The notes below the pieces were generated by a model. That model saw only the letters and a program-made list of their open reading frames with translations, was not told where the DNA came from and searched no databases. From assembly GCA_009695285.1 (NCBI GenBank), contig SIBH01000009.1, positions 1-35,035 on the forward strand: 35,035 nt of DNA, written 5' to 3'. This stretch comes from Pedosphaera sp. Lineage in GTDB: Bacteria > Verrucomicrobiota > Verrucomicrobiia > Limisphaerales > SIBH01. The position numbers and the translations under genes were made by a program. Positions 17,803 to 27,407 of this stretch are shown here, one piece after another (positions within the stretch are counted from its first letter, which is position 1; each line of letters opens with the position of its first letter).

Positions 17803-18666
17803 CTAAGAACGAGGAGCCGGGTTCACGAGTTTGCCGCCGCCGGCCGTCGCGCGGCGGGCGAGGAGGTCTTTCATCTGCTGGACGTGGCTGTAAGGAAGTT
17901 TGACGGTGCCGATGAGCGGCTTGCCTTTGTTCATGCCGTGACAGTCGGAGCCGCCGGTGACGAGCAGGTGGTACTGGTCAGCGATCATCAGGTAATGCTC
18001 GTTGGTCGCGGTCGAATGGCGGGAGTGGAAACACTCGATGCCGTCCATGCCGGCCGCGACGAGCGCGGGGATGATGTGATCGCTCTTGTTCAGCGCGGGA
18101 TGCGCGAGCACGGCCAGACCGCCCGCCTCGTGAATGAGCGCGATGGCGTCGGGCGCGGAGATTTTGAACTTCGGCACCCAGGCGGGCTTGCCCTTCTTGA
18201 GAAACCGGTCGAAGGCCTCGTCGAGCGTGGCGCACTGTTTCGCCTGCACGAGAGCGCGGGCGACATGCGGGCGTCCGGGCGCGGCGCAGTTCGCGAGCGC
18301 GAAGACGGCCTCGGCGGCCAGCGGGATGCCGAGGGCGTTGAGGCGGGCAACCATTTCGCGGATGCGCTGCTGGCGGACGATCTGAAACTTCGCCAACTCC
18401 GACAGCAGGCGTGGATGCGTGGTGTCGAGAAAGTAACCGAGGAGGTGCAGTTCGATGTTTTCGTGTTCGGCGGTGAACTCGCTGGCAGGAATGAACTCGA
18501 TGCCCGCCGTGGCGCAGGCCACCGCCATGCGGGCGCAGCCTTCCATCGTGTCGTGATCGGTCAGGGCGAGCGCAGCGAAGCCGAGACGCCGGCCGTGGCC
18601 GGTCAGTTCCTCCGGCGTGTAGGTGCCGTCCGAGAAATTCGTGTGCAGATGGAGGTCGGCGAACAT
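17803..18666 (-). CDS. PHP domain phosphoesterase (YciV/TrpH-like)
   Basis: MFADLHLHTNFSDGTYTPEELTGHGRRLGFAALALTDHDTMEGC...HLLGYFLDTTHP...GRPHVARALV...VLAHPALNK...GGSDCHGMNKGKPLIGTV. Confidence 0.92.
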   Translation of the reverse strand: MFADLHLHTNFSDGTYTPEELTGHGRRLGFAALALTDHDTMEGCARMAVACATAGIEFIPASEFTAEHENIELHLLGYFLDTTHPRLLSELAKFQIVRQQRIREMVARLNALGIPLAAEAVFALANCAAPGRPHVARALVQAKQCATLDEAFDRFLKKGKPAWVPKFKISAPDAIALIHEAGGLAVLAHPALNKSDHIIPALVAAGMDGIECFHSRHSTATNEHYLMIADQYHLLVTGGSDCHGMNKGKPLIGTVKLPYSHVQQMKDLLARRATAGGGKLVNPAPRS

Positions 18667-18718
18667 TATGAAAATGCGGGGTGCGGAACGTGGAGTGCGG
18701 AATGAGTGCGGGCCGTCT

Positions 18719-19219
18719 TCATTTCACGATCCTCGCCGGGCGCAGGAGATCGCCTTTAATCTTGTCGAGGATGCCGTTGACGAACTTGCCGCTGTCCTCG
18801 GTGGAGAATTTTTTCGCGATGTCCACCGCCTCGTTGATGCTGACGACGGGCGGAATGTCGTCGCGATGGAGCATTTCGTAGATGGCCAAGCGCATGATGT
18901 TCCGGTCCACGGCGGCGATGCGGTGGAGGTCCCAGTTCTTCGCGTGCTTCTTGATCAACTCGTCGGCCTCGTCCCGGTGCTCCAGCGTGCCGCGAATCAG
19001 CGGATCGGCGAAGAGGCGCGTGGCTGTTTCCTCGGCGGTCGCGGGCGGGAGTTCGACTTTTTCGCCCCACTGGGCGTCGCCCTTTTCCTCGGCGAGCGCG
19101 ACGGCGCGCTGGGAATTCCAGAAGTGCGCGAGCGCCAGTTCGAGATTCTCCGGCGGATTCAGGTCGTGCTGAAATAAAAATTGGATGGCGCGTTCCCGCG
19201 CCTCACGTCGTTTGCCCAT
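18719..19219 (-). CDS. nusB: Transcription antitermination factor NusB
   Basis: MGKRREARERAIQFLFQHDLNPPENLE...WDLHRIAAVDRNIMRLAIYEMLHRDDIPPVVSINEAVDIAKKFSTEDSGKFVNGILDKI. Confidence 0.93.
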   Translation of the reverse strand: MGKRREARERAIQFLFQHDLNPPENLELALAHFWNSQRAVALAEEKGDAQWGEKVELPPATAEETATRLFADPLIRGTLEHRDEADELIKKHAKNWDLHRIAAVDRNIMRLAIYEMLHRDDIPPVVSINEAVDIAKKFSTEDSGKFVNGILDKIKGDLLRPARIVK

Positions 19220-19293
19220 TCCAGCACCATGACGGAGAAAGGCGTGGCGGGAAATGTTAATTTTCGCGGACACGGCGGGACTGCGCACGGCCT

Positions 19294-19345
19294 GCCGATT
19301 TGGAAATCGGCGATGCAGCAGGTTGGGAAACCTGCGCCACGGGGG
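19294..19345. repeat. Double-hairpin intergenic repeat
   Basis: gccgatttggaaatcggc (19294-19311) followed by gcaggttgggaaacctgc (19318-19335). Confidence 0.65.
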
Positions 19346-19419
19346 ACGGTGCCGGACACGCCCAGGCTGTTCACCACGCCGCGGATAGCTTGCGCGGGCC
19401 CGATGGCAGCATCTAGCTG

Positions 19420-19825
19420 GTGATCGATCACGTCACGTTGAGCCGCGGGCGCGTGGCGGTGTTCAAGGACAGTGCCGCCGCAGACGTGCGCGAGCCTTTG
19501 AAACTCGACGACGGAGCTATCGTGTCGCCCGACGGCAAGATCACTCTGCCGGGCAGTTCACCGCGCCGGTTGCTGGATGGAGAATTGTTCCCCCTGGCCG
19601 GCGGCAAACAGCCGGCCCGCGACAGCGTCACCCTGCAAGGCGGCAACGTGATCGTGCAGAAAGACGGCGCGCGGCTGGAGGTCGAATCCCGCCCGCAGCA
19701 TCACCATGAACGACGGTAGGAAGGTCTTGGGCGACGGCACCCTCATCAAGCCCAACGGCGACCGGATCAAGCTGGGCGAAGGTCAGGTGGTCATCCTCAA
19801 AGGCGTGGTGACGAAGCCGCGCTGA
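19420..19825 (+). pseudogene. DUF6799-like repeat protein, frameshifted remnant
   Basis: Frame 1: ...DSVTLQGGNVIVQKDGARLEVESRPQHHHERR*. A shift of +1 around 19685-19700 continues ARSITMNDGRKVLGDGTLIKPNGDRIKLGEGQVVILKGVVTKPR* (39 codons from ATG 19706, stop 19823-19825). Confidence 0.55.
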
Positions 19826-19964
19826 TAGCCACTGCGGACCGCCGGATGCAACCGCAGATGAACCAGGATGAACGCAGATATTTTTCGCCTTTCGGCCTGC
19901 AAAAACTTTCGCCCTGCACTCTTGCCATCGCTCCCCTTTTTCTGCTTAATCCCGCGCCAATAAC

Positions 19965-22055
19965 ATGAGCGCAGCCAAACGAATAAAGCCGACCGACCAG
20001 CCTGACCTTCCCGCCGCCGACCCGGCCGCGCCCGCGGCCAACGGCAACGGCGCCCACGTCCTCGCCGAGGAGGTGCCGGCCATTCCGCAGCATCCTTTCT
20101 CGCCGGGTAAGATCGAACTGCCCCTGCATCGCCGAGTGGATCGCGGGTTTCTTGACTACGCCTCCTACGTCATCCGTGACCGCGCGATCCCCGCGCTGGC
20201 GGACGGCCTCAAGCCCGTGCAACGCCGCATCCTCTGGGCCTTGCACGAAAAGGACGACGGCCGCTTCATCAAGGTCGCCAACGTCGTCGGTCACGCCATG
20301 CAATATCATCCGCACGGCGACGCCTCGATCGGCGATGCGCTCGTGGTGCTGACCAACAAGCGTTACCTCATCGAGGGCCAGGGGAATTTCGGAAACGTCT
20401 TCACCGGCGATGTCGCCGCCGCGCCCCGCTACATCGAGTGCCGGCTCACCGAACTCGCGCGCACGGAACTCTTCAACGACCAGATCACCGAGTTCGTGCC
20501 GAGCTACGACGGCCGCAACCAGGAGCCAGTCACCCTGCCCTGCAAACTGCCCCTGCTCCTCATGCTCGGCACCGAGGGCATCGCCGTCGGCATGTCCTCG
20601 CGCATCCTGCCGCATAATTTTCCCGAGCTGCTCGAAGCGCAGGTCGCCATCCTCAAGAAGCAGTCGTTCAAATGCCTGCCCGACTTCTTCACCGGTGGCC
20701 TGATGGACGCGCGCGATTATCAGGACGGCAAGGGCAGCATCAAGGTCCGCGCCAAGATCAAGATCAAGGACGACGCCTCCGTCGTCATCAAGGAGCTGCC
20801 GCCGACCACCACCACCGATTCGCTCATCGGCTCCATCGAGGATGCCGCGCGCAAGGGCAAGATCAAGATCAAGTCGATCAACGATTTCACCTCCGAGTCC
20901 GTCGAGATCGAGATTCGCGCACCACAGGGCGTGAGCGCCGAACAGCTCGTCGATGCTCTCTTCGCCTTCACCGACTGCGAAGTCACCATCGCCAGCCGCA
21001 TCATCCTCATCAAAGAAAACCGCCCGGTGGAAATGACCGTGAGCGACATTCTGCGCGAAAACGCCGCGCAGCTCGTCGCCCTGCTCAAGCGCGAACTCGA
21101 ACTCCGCCAGAAGCAGCTCGAGGACGAACTCCACTTCCGCACCCTCGAACGCATCTTCATCGAGGAACGCATTTACAAAAAGATCGAGCAGTGCAAGACG
21201 AATGACGCCGTCCTCGCCGCCGTCCATGAAGGCTTCAAGCCGTTCCGCAAGGAACTGCTCCGGGAGCTCGCCGCCGAAGACGTGGACCGTCTGCTCCAGG
21301 TTCGTATCCGCCGTATTTCACTCTTCGACATCAACCAGCACCGGGCGGAGATGGAGAAGACCAGGGCCGAACTGGAGGAGACCCGCAAGCACCTCAAGAA
21401 CGTCACCAAGTTTGCCATCGCGCACCTCGAAGCCTTGCTGGAAAAATACGGCCCGCTCTATCCGCGCCTCACCACCAAGTCGAGCCGGCACGAGGAGATC
21501 GATGTGAAGGAGGCCGCGTTCAAGGCCTTCAAGATCGCCTACGACCGCGAGAGCGGATACGTGGGCTACAAGGTTGCCGGCGAGGAATTCCGCGTGGACT
21601 GCACCAAGTTCGACAAGCTCCTGCTCATCTTCAAAGACGGCCACTACAAGATGGTGGAGCTGCCGGAAAAACTTTTTGTCGGCCCCGACCTGTTCTATTG
21701 CGGGCTGCCGGATCGCGAGCGCATCTTCACCTGCGCCTACACCGACCGCGACGCCAGCTACCTGAAACGCTTCACCTTTGGCGGCACTATTCTGAACAAG
21801 GAATATTTCTGCATCCCGGATAAATCCCGCATCCTGTTCTTCGAGCCGGACACGCCCAAGGAACTGTTCATCCGCTACAAGCCCGCGCCTCATCAAAAGA
21901 TTTCGCAGCAGACCTGCAACCCCGCCGAGGTGGACGTGAAAGGGCCGAAGACCCGGGGCCGTCAAATTTCCATCAAGGACGTTGGCTCGATCACGAGCAA
22001 ACCGACCCGCGGCTGGGATGCCGAGGCGGCCACGACGAAACTGCAGTTTGGGTGA
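19965..22055 (+). CDS. parC: DNA topoisomerase IV / gyrase-type subunit A
   Basis: 696 aa: YASYVIRDRAIPALADGLKPVQRRILWALHEKDDGRFIKVANVVGHAMQYHPHGDASIGDALVVL...GNVFTGDVAAAPRYIECRLTELA. Short C-terminal region relative to GyrA. Confidence 0.9.
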   Translation: MSAAKRIKPTDQPDLPAADPAAPAANGNGAHVLAEEVPAIPQHPFSPGKIELPLHRRVDRGFLDYASYVIRDRAIPALADGLKPVQRRILWALHEKDDGRFIKVANVVGHAMQYHPHGDASIGDALVVLTNKRYLIEGQGNFGNVFTGDVAAAPRYIECRLTELARTELFNDQITEFVPSYDGRNQEPVTLPCKLPLLLMLGTEGIAVGMSSRILPHNFPELLEAQVAILKKQSFKCLPDFFTGGLMDARDYQDGKGSIKVRAKIKIKDDASVVIKELPPTTTTDSLIGSIEDAARKGKIKIKSINDFTSESVEIEIRAPQGVSAEQLVDALFAFTDCEVTIASRIILIKENRPVEMTVSDILRENAAQLVALLKRELELRQKQLEDELHFRTLERIFIEERIYKKIEQCKTNDAVLAAVHEGFKPFRKELLRELAAEDVDRLLQVRIRRISLFDINQHRAEMEKTRAELEETRKHLKNVTKFAIAHLEALLEKYGPLYPRLTTKSSRHEEIDVKEAAFKAFKIAYDRESGYVGYKVAGEEFRVDCTKFDKLLLIFKDGHYKMVELPEKLFVGPDLFYCGLPDRERIFTCAYTDRDASYLKRFTFGGTILNKEYFCIPDKSRILFFEPDTPKELFIRYKPAPHQKISQQTCNPAEVDVKGPKTRGRQISIKDVGSITSKPTRGWDAEAATTKLQFG

Positions 22056-22195
22056 GCGGTGGCCGGGCGAGTTCTTGACGAACGGAACGCCGGGCCTCGC
22101 GCGCGAGGAACAAACAGTCGCAAGCCCGGACTCCAACGCGGCATCTGTTTCGCACCCGGCCCTTTTTCACTGTGCCGTCCGGCAAACGTCCCCCT

Positions 22196-24979
22196 CTATT
22201 TCTTCAGCCGGAAGAAGCGGCGCGGGTCGGCGGGGTCGAAAGCGACGGGGCTGGCGGCACCGCCGGGGGCCCACGACGCCGGGTTCGCCACCTCGGTGGT
22301 GTGTTCGAGGGTGAAGGTGGGGTCGGTCCAGTAGAGGAGGACGCTGGGGCCGAGGCGCGAGATGTTCACGCGGGTTTGCGACGAGGCCGGCAGACCGGTC
22401 AGTTCCATTTGCCAGCCGAGGTCGCTGGAATTGAAGGTGGATTGATGGACTTCGACGGCGAGGACGTTGGTGCCGGCGAGGAGGTTCGTCGCGGACATGG
22501 TGTTGGTGTAAAACGTCAGCGCCGCCGGGATCCCGCTGACGGTGGTGCTGGCGAAGTTGGTCGCGGTGACGCTGCCCGCCGGCATGTTGCTGCGGAACAC
22601 TTCATTGCTGTTGAGATAAACGATGCAGCCGTCATCACGCTGGTAACGGAACTGAATGGTGGAGTAGGCGCCGGGATTCGTCACGTTGATGGAGCGGCGG
22701 AAATAGAAGTTCGTAATCTGCGGCCCGCTGCCGCCGGTGACGAAGCGGTTGATGGTGGTGCCGAGCGGCGACTGATCCGTCCCGAAGCCCAGCCGCGCCG
22801 GACCGCTGGCCCACGCCGCGTCGTTGAAGGCGGCAGCGCGCCACGCCGCGCCCTGCTCGGTGCCGTTGTCGAGATACTTCCAATTCGCGCCCAACGGCGA
22901 GAGCACCTGTGCGACGGCCGGGGTGATGTTCTGAAAAAAGAGCATGCGGGCGCCGGTCAAGTCCGCGTTCACCGGATTCAGCAGCGCGATCTGCAGCACC
23001 CCGCTGAAGCCGGACGGGACGGGGATGTAATTCTGAATCTGGCCGGGCACAAAATGAAGGACGCCCGCGAGGTGCGTCCCGTCGGTGCTGTCGATCGCGT
23101 AATCGACGGTCACTTCGTTCGTGCAAAACATGCTCAGGCCGACGGGCACGCCGTTAGGGAAGCTGCCGAGGGTGTTCTGTCCGGCGCGCACGGCGAGGGC
23201 GACGCCGACGCGGCCCTTCGCGCCGTAGGGCGCGAGGAGCGCGGCGTCGGTAGCGGGATTCCAGACGGAGTTGTTCGGAAAGTTCGTGTCGGCGCTGGTG
23301 AGCTTGTTGTTCGAGATGAACATCTGGCCGACGGCCTGGGTCCAGCCGTTGCCCGCGCCGGCGCGCCAGTTGTAGCCGAAGACGTCGTGATGATTCCAGA
23401 GGAGGAAACAGTTCGTGACGGTGAGCCGGCCGTCGTAGTTGCCGATGTTGTCGTAGTTGTCGCCGTGGCGCGTGCCGACCTGGTTCACGGCGAAGACGCA
23501 GCGTTCGACGCGGCCGGTCGGGCCATTGTAGCCGTCCTCAAGGCCCTGGCCGCAGTTGATGTAAACAGTGTCCCACGCGCGCGTGTCTTTGTAGCCGGAA
23601 AGGGAGTTGCCCTCATGGAAGGTGGCCTCGATCCAGCAGTTCTGGTAGCGCAACGGGCCGTAGCCGCTGCCGCCGCTGTCCACGCCGTCGTCCTTGGTCC
23701 AGCCGATAAGGGTGTTGGTGAAGTTGACGCCGCCGGCGGCCGGGGTGCTGACGAAATAAAGCGCGTCGTTGTCGCCATCGACGAAATTCACCGAGTCGTC
23801 CGGGAACTCGATGAAGGCGCTGTCGTTCACGCGCCAGGTGGCGCCAGTGTATTCGCCGCCGGTGGTGGCGCGTTGCAGGAGAAAGCGGGTGAGGGTGAAG
23901 GTGCCGCCGGCGTAGGCGTGGCCGAACTGGCCGGCGAGATAAATGGCCGCCGAGTCGGTGAGGGTCACGCTGGGAGAGTTGTCCACGAGGAAGAGGCATT
24001 GCTCGGAGCGATGGCCCGGGCCGCCAGTCTGGGCCGCGCCGCTTGCCACGAAAATGGCGCCGGAGGCGTTGATAGAACCACCGCTCGTCCGCATGAAAAA
24101 TCCGCCCCACGGCTGACTGCGTGAGCTCGGCATGAAGACAACGGGCTGCGCAATGGTGCCGTTGACGGTGATCGCACCGTCGTTGGTGATGTTCATGCCG
24201 CCGTTGAGCAGGATGATGCTGCCCACGCCAATCGTCAGCGTGCTGCCTGCGGGCACAGCGAGATGGCCGGTGACGCGGATGCGCGAGTGGTCAGGCCAGA
24301 CGGTGGCTCCGGCGAGGACGCCGGAAACGCTGGTCCAGGTGGTGGCTGCCTCGATCTGGATGGGTTGGTTGGTCGTCACGCCACCGATGATCGGCGTGTA
24401 GTTGAGCAGGCCGGGAGGCTGGTTCGAGGCGAGGAAACCGGACCCGACGCCGCGCTTGAGCGCGATGGAATTTTGGCCGGCGGCGGCCAGCGAACCGTTC
24501 GCGCGCACCGCGTGGTTGTCCGCGTCCACGACCCATGCCACGACGGGGATTTCGTAGCCGGCCGGGAAATTCGCCGGCGTGCTGATCCGCAGCCGCGCGC
24601 CCGCGAACTCCGCCGCCGCCGAAGGGATGACCGGCCACGGCACGTGCGCCGGGAGGCCCCACTCGGTGCCGGCGCGCGCGCTGGCGAGCACAATGAAGCG
24701 CAGGTACTGGCCGGTGACGGCACTGTTGGTCACGTTGGCGGCGGCCACGCGCAGTTCGTAGAAGTCCGGCTTGTTCACGATGACGGGCGCGCCAGTGGCG
24801 ATGGGCTGCCCGTTCAAGGTGGCGCTGTAGGTGTAGCCGGCCTGCGTGCCGACGGTGAGAGTGGCGGTGTCGTTGTAAGTGCCCTTGTCGGCGACGCCGG
24901 TGATGTTGATCTGGGCGAGGGCGGCCAGCGGAGCCAGCCACGTGACGGCCAGGACACGGCAGAAGAATGATCTGGTCAT
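22196..24979 (-). CDS. Large secreted protein, likely beta-helix core plus galactose-binding-like domain and C-terminal FFRLKK tail
   Basis: Signal peptide MTRSFFCRVLAVTWLAPLAALAQ; repetitive beta-rich core (SFPNN, GGSINASGAIFVASG, RVERCVFAVNQVGTRHGDNYDNIGNYDGRLTVTNCFLLWNHHDVFGYN); YQRDDGCIVYLNSNEVFRSNMP; ends DPRRFFRLKK. Confidence 0.75.
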   Translation of the reverse strand: MTRSFFCRVLAVTWLAPLAALAQINITGVADKGTYNDTATLTVGTQAGYTYSATLNGQPIATGAPVIVNKPDFYELRVAAANVTNSAVTGQYLRFIVLASARAGTEWGLPAHVPWPVIPSAAAEFAGARLRISTPANFPAGYEIPVVAWVVDADNHAVRANGSLAAAGQNSIALKRGVGSGFLASNQPPGLLNYTPIIGGVTTNQPIQIEAATTWTSVSGVLAGATVWPDHSRIRVTGHLAVPAGSTLTIGVGSIILLNGGMNITNDGAITVNGTIAQPVVFMPSSRSQPWGGFFMRTSGGSINASGAIFVASGAAQTGGPGHRSEQCLFLVDNSPSVTLTDSAAIYLAGQFGHAYAGGTFTLTRFLLQRATTGGEYTGATWRVNDSAFIEFPDDSVNFVDGDNDALYFVSTPAAGGVNFTNTLIGWTKDDGVDSGGSGYGPLRYQNCWIEATFHEGNSLSGYKDTRAWDTVYINCGQGLEDGYNGPTGRVERCVFAVNQVGTRHGDNYDNIGNYDGRLTVTNCFLLWNHHDVFGYNWRAGAGNGWTQAVGQMFISNNKLTSADTNFPNNSVWNPATDAALLAPYGAKGRVGVALAVRAGQNTLGSFPNGVPVGLSMFCTNEVTVDYAIDSTDGTHLAGVLHFVPGQIQNYIPVPSGFSGVLQIALLNPVNADLTGARMLFFQNITPAVAQVLSPLGANWKYLDNGTEQGAAWRAAAFNDAAWASGPARLGFGTDQSPLGTTINRFVTGGSGPQITNFYFRRSINVTNPGAYSTIQFRYQRDDGCIVYLNSNEVFRSNMPAGSVTATNFASTTVSGIPAALTFYTNTMSATNLLAGTNVLAVEVHQSTFNSSDLGWQMELTGLPASSQTRVNISRLGPSVLLYWTDPTFTLEHTTEVANPASWAPGGAASPVAFDPADPRRFFRLKK

Positions 24980-25100
24980 AGATTTCTTAACAGATTGAAC
25001 TGGTGTTGGCGAAGCGTAGTAGACTCCCGCGCGCGGGGCGAGAGAATCTCCTGGCCCGGAGCGCATCACAGTTTCTTGCACTTGGTTTGAGGTCGTGGCC

Positions 25101-25143
25101 GTTCACCCTCACCCCGGCCCTCTCCCGCTGTGAGAGGGGGCCG
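25101..25143. repeat. Intergenic repeat (ccctcaccccggccctctcccgctgtgagagggggccgg)
   Basis: Same theme as 3731-3776 in opposite orientation, with imperfect stem. Confidence 0.6.
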
Positions 25144-25319
25144 GACGGGCGACATCTCGACATGCAAAGGCATCCGGTGGCACAGGACGGCGGCGAAGGA
25201 ACGTGCGCGGAACCGGAGCGATGGATTCCACCGAAACTCATCGGGCATTGGCCTTATCCAGATTGCTCTTGGCCTGGGAAAATCCGTGTCCATCCGTGGT
25301 TGCGCCGGCCTTGCGCCCG

Positions 25320-25955
25320 CTACGGCGCGAGCCGCTCGATTTTCCAGCCGCAGCCGGACTGGCGCGAGTAACGGAAGCGGTCATGGAGCCGGTCGGGGCG
25401 GCCCTGCCAGAATTGGATTTCATCCGGCGCGAGCATGTAGCCGCCCCAGTGCGGCGGCAGCGGGACTTCATCCGGATATTTTTTCTCGAGCATGGCCAGT
25501 TCTTTTTCCAGGACGTCGCGCCTGGCGATCACCTCGCCCTGGCGCGAGACCCACGCACCCAGCTGGCTGCCGCGCGGGCGGCTGTGAAAGTATTTCTCGG
25601 ACTCGGCGCGGGAAAGTTTCGATACGTCGCCGGTGATGCACACCTGGCGCTCCGGTTCGCGCCAGTGCAGGGCCAGCGCGGCGCGGGGATTTTCGGCCAA
25701 CTCGCGGCCCTTGCGGCTTTCGTAGTTGGTGAAAAAGGCGAAGCCGCGTTCGTCCACGTTTTTCAGCAGGACGGTGCGCGCGGAGGGGCGGCCGGACTTG
25801 TCCGCCGTGGCGAGGGTCATGCAGCTCGGCTCGAGCACGCCCGACTCCTCCGCCTGCCGGAACCATTTTTGGAACTGCGTGAGCGGATCGGGATCGAGCT
25901 CGGCGCGTCGCAGGCCAGCCTGCGTGTACTCCTTGCGAATGTCGGCGAGGTTCAT
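25320..25955 (-). CDS. pdxH: Pyridoxamine 5'-phosphate oxidase
   Basis: MNLADIRKEYTQAGLRRAELDPDPLTQFQKWFRQAEESGVLEPSCMTLATADKSGRPSARTVLLKNVDERGFAFFTNYESRKGRELAENPRAALALHW...RLAP. Confidence 0.96.
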   Translation of the reverse strand: MNLADIRKEYTQAGLRRAELDPDPLTQFQKWFRQAEESGVLEPSCMTLATADKSGRPSARTVLLKNVDERGFAFFTNYESRKGRELAENPRAALALHWREPERQVCITGDVSKLSRAESEKYFHSRPRGSQLGAWVSRQGEVIARRDVLEKELAMLEKKYPDEVPLPPHWGGYMLAPDEIQFWQGRPDRLHDRFRYSRQSGCGWKIERLAP

Positions 25956-25965
25956 CGGCCCTCGT

Positions 25966-26517
25966 TCACGCCGCCGCGATCATTCCCTGGGCGCGGGCGT
26001 AATTGAACAAGCCGCCGGCATCGACCACGGGGCGCACATCACCGAGCGGCTTGAAAGAATAGGTCTGGCCGGTGGCGTGGCTTTTCACGGTCGCCGCGTC
26101 GAGATCGACGGTGACGACGTCGCCGGTTTTCAGAACGTCGCAGAGACGGTCCACGCTTTCGCAGGGATAAAGTTCGCCAGTAGCGACACAGTTGCGGAAG
26201 AAGATGCGGGCGAAACTTTCCGCCAGCACGATCCGGCATTTCGCCGAACCCATCGCGATGGGCGCGTGCTCGCGGGAGCTGCCACAGCCGAAATTTTTGC
26301 CGCCGACGACAATCGGAAACTCCGAATCAAGCTGGCCTTCCTTGACGAAGCGGGCCGGGTAGAGCGATTCGGGCAGGCCCCAGAGCGCGTAGGCGCCGAG
26401 CTTCTCATACTCCTCGGGGATGGTCGGGACGAGGTTCAAAAATTGCGCAGGGATGATCTGGTCGGTGTCGATGTTGTCGCGCACCACGAAGACAGGTCCC
26501 GTAAAAACAGATTGCAT
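25966..26517 (-). CDS. leuD: 3-isopropylmalate dehydratase small subunit-like
   Basis: VFVVRDNIDTDQIIPAQFLNLVP...GKNFGCGSSREHAPIAMGSAKCRIVLAESFARIFFRNCVATGELYPCES. Start at ATG 26517 by homology to the family N-terminus. Confidence 0.9.
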   Translation of the reverse strand: MQSVFTGPVFVVRDNIDTDQIIPAQFLNLVPTIPEEYEKLGAYALWGLPESLYPARFVKEGQLDSEFPIVVGGKNFGCGSSREHAPIAMGSAKCRIVLAESFARIFFRNCVATGELYPCESVDRLCDVLKTGDVVTVDLDAATVKSHATGQTYSFKPLGDVRPVVDAGGLFNYARAQGMIAAA

Positions 26518-26677
26518 GGCGGCAATTTGCGGGCGGCGGCGGGAGTTTTCAACCGGAATTTGTCGCAACGACCAATTCCAGGCGCATCTGGAAACAGTTC
26601 CGATAAACCTCCCGCAGATTTGGGACGGACGGGGCTTCCAAAATTCCGCACTACGCACTTTATTTCTCCCCTTCGCC

Positions 26678-27307
26678 TCACTCCGGCTTTTTCTCCCAGG
26701 AAAAATCATCGAACAATGTCACGCTGTCGGCCTTGGTCCAGAGGCCGACCGCGCCGCCGCTGGTGATCTTATCATTGTCCGCCTCGAGCACGACGCGGCC
26801 GTTGAGCGTGACCACGAAATGCGGGCCGTCGAAATCGACGCGCAAGGTGTGCCAGAGGTCCGGGGCCACTTTCGCGTGGACGCTCTTGAACGACGACCGC
26901 CGGCCCTTGATCATGTGGTAAATCGTCACGTTGTTTTCGAGCGCGTTGGCGCGGGCCACGTAGTAATTGTCGCCGTCCTGCCAGCGCCAGATGAGTCCGG
27001 CCGCCTGGTCTTCCTTGCCGGCGAGCGCCTTGAACTTCACCTGCACGAAACCGTTGGTCAACCGCGTCACGTTCGTGTTCACGCACCATGGATAATCACC
27101 TCGGCCGGACTGCTTGAGAACCTTGGGCTTGCTGGGGGAGGCGGCATATTTCTCCACGCCCCACTTCGGCTTGCCGGTGCCGGTCACGCCTTCGATCCAG
27201 CCCTCGGGCAGTTCTCCGGGCGACGTGCCATCGAAATTGGTCACGTCAGGCGCGGCCACGGCGGCGAGCGGCAGAACGCAGACGAGAACCAGGGAAAGCG
27301 CTTTCAT
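26678..27307 (-). CDS. Secreted LamG/DUF1080-like (concanavalin-type) domain protein
   Basis: Signal MKALSLVLVCVLPLAAVAAPD; ...GLIWRWQDGDNYYVARANALENNVTIYHMIKGRRSSFKS...WHTLRVDFDGPHFVVTLNGRVVLEADNDKITSGGAVGLWTKADSVTLFDDF. Confidence 0.78.
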   Translation of the reverse strand: MKALSLVLVCVLPLAAVAAPDVTNFDGTSPGELPEGWIEGVTGTGKPKWGVEKYAASPSKPKVLKQSGRGDYPWCVNTNVTRLTNGFVQVKFKALAGKEDQAAGLIWRWQDGDNYYVARANALENNVTIYHMIKGRRSSFKSVHAKVAPDLWHTLRVDFDGPHFVVTLNGRVVLEADNDKITSGGAVGLWTKADSVTLFDDFSWEKKPE

Positions 27308-27407
27308 GCGGCAGGCTACCGCCCGCCCAGCACGGCGGCAAGGGCTGATGAACCCGTTCCACGATGGCACCGGCACGGACAGACCGGTGGCGCGGATCAG
27401 CAAGGTT

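Noticed and set aside
19797-21227. 476-aa minus-strand ORF opposite parC
   Set aside because: Low-complexity E/D/G/A-rich shadow of a strongly conserved topoisomerase A gene.
22172-24124. 650-aa plus-strand ORF opposite the large secreted protein
   Set aside because: Antisense shadow ORF in GC-rich DNA. The composition (G/A/V/E/R-rich, no motifs) is typical of the complementary frame, while the minus strand has a signal peptide and family-like domains.
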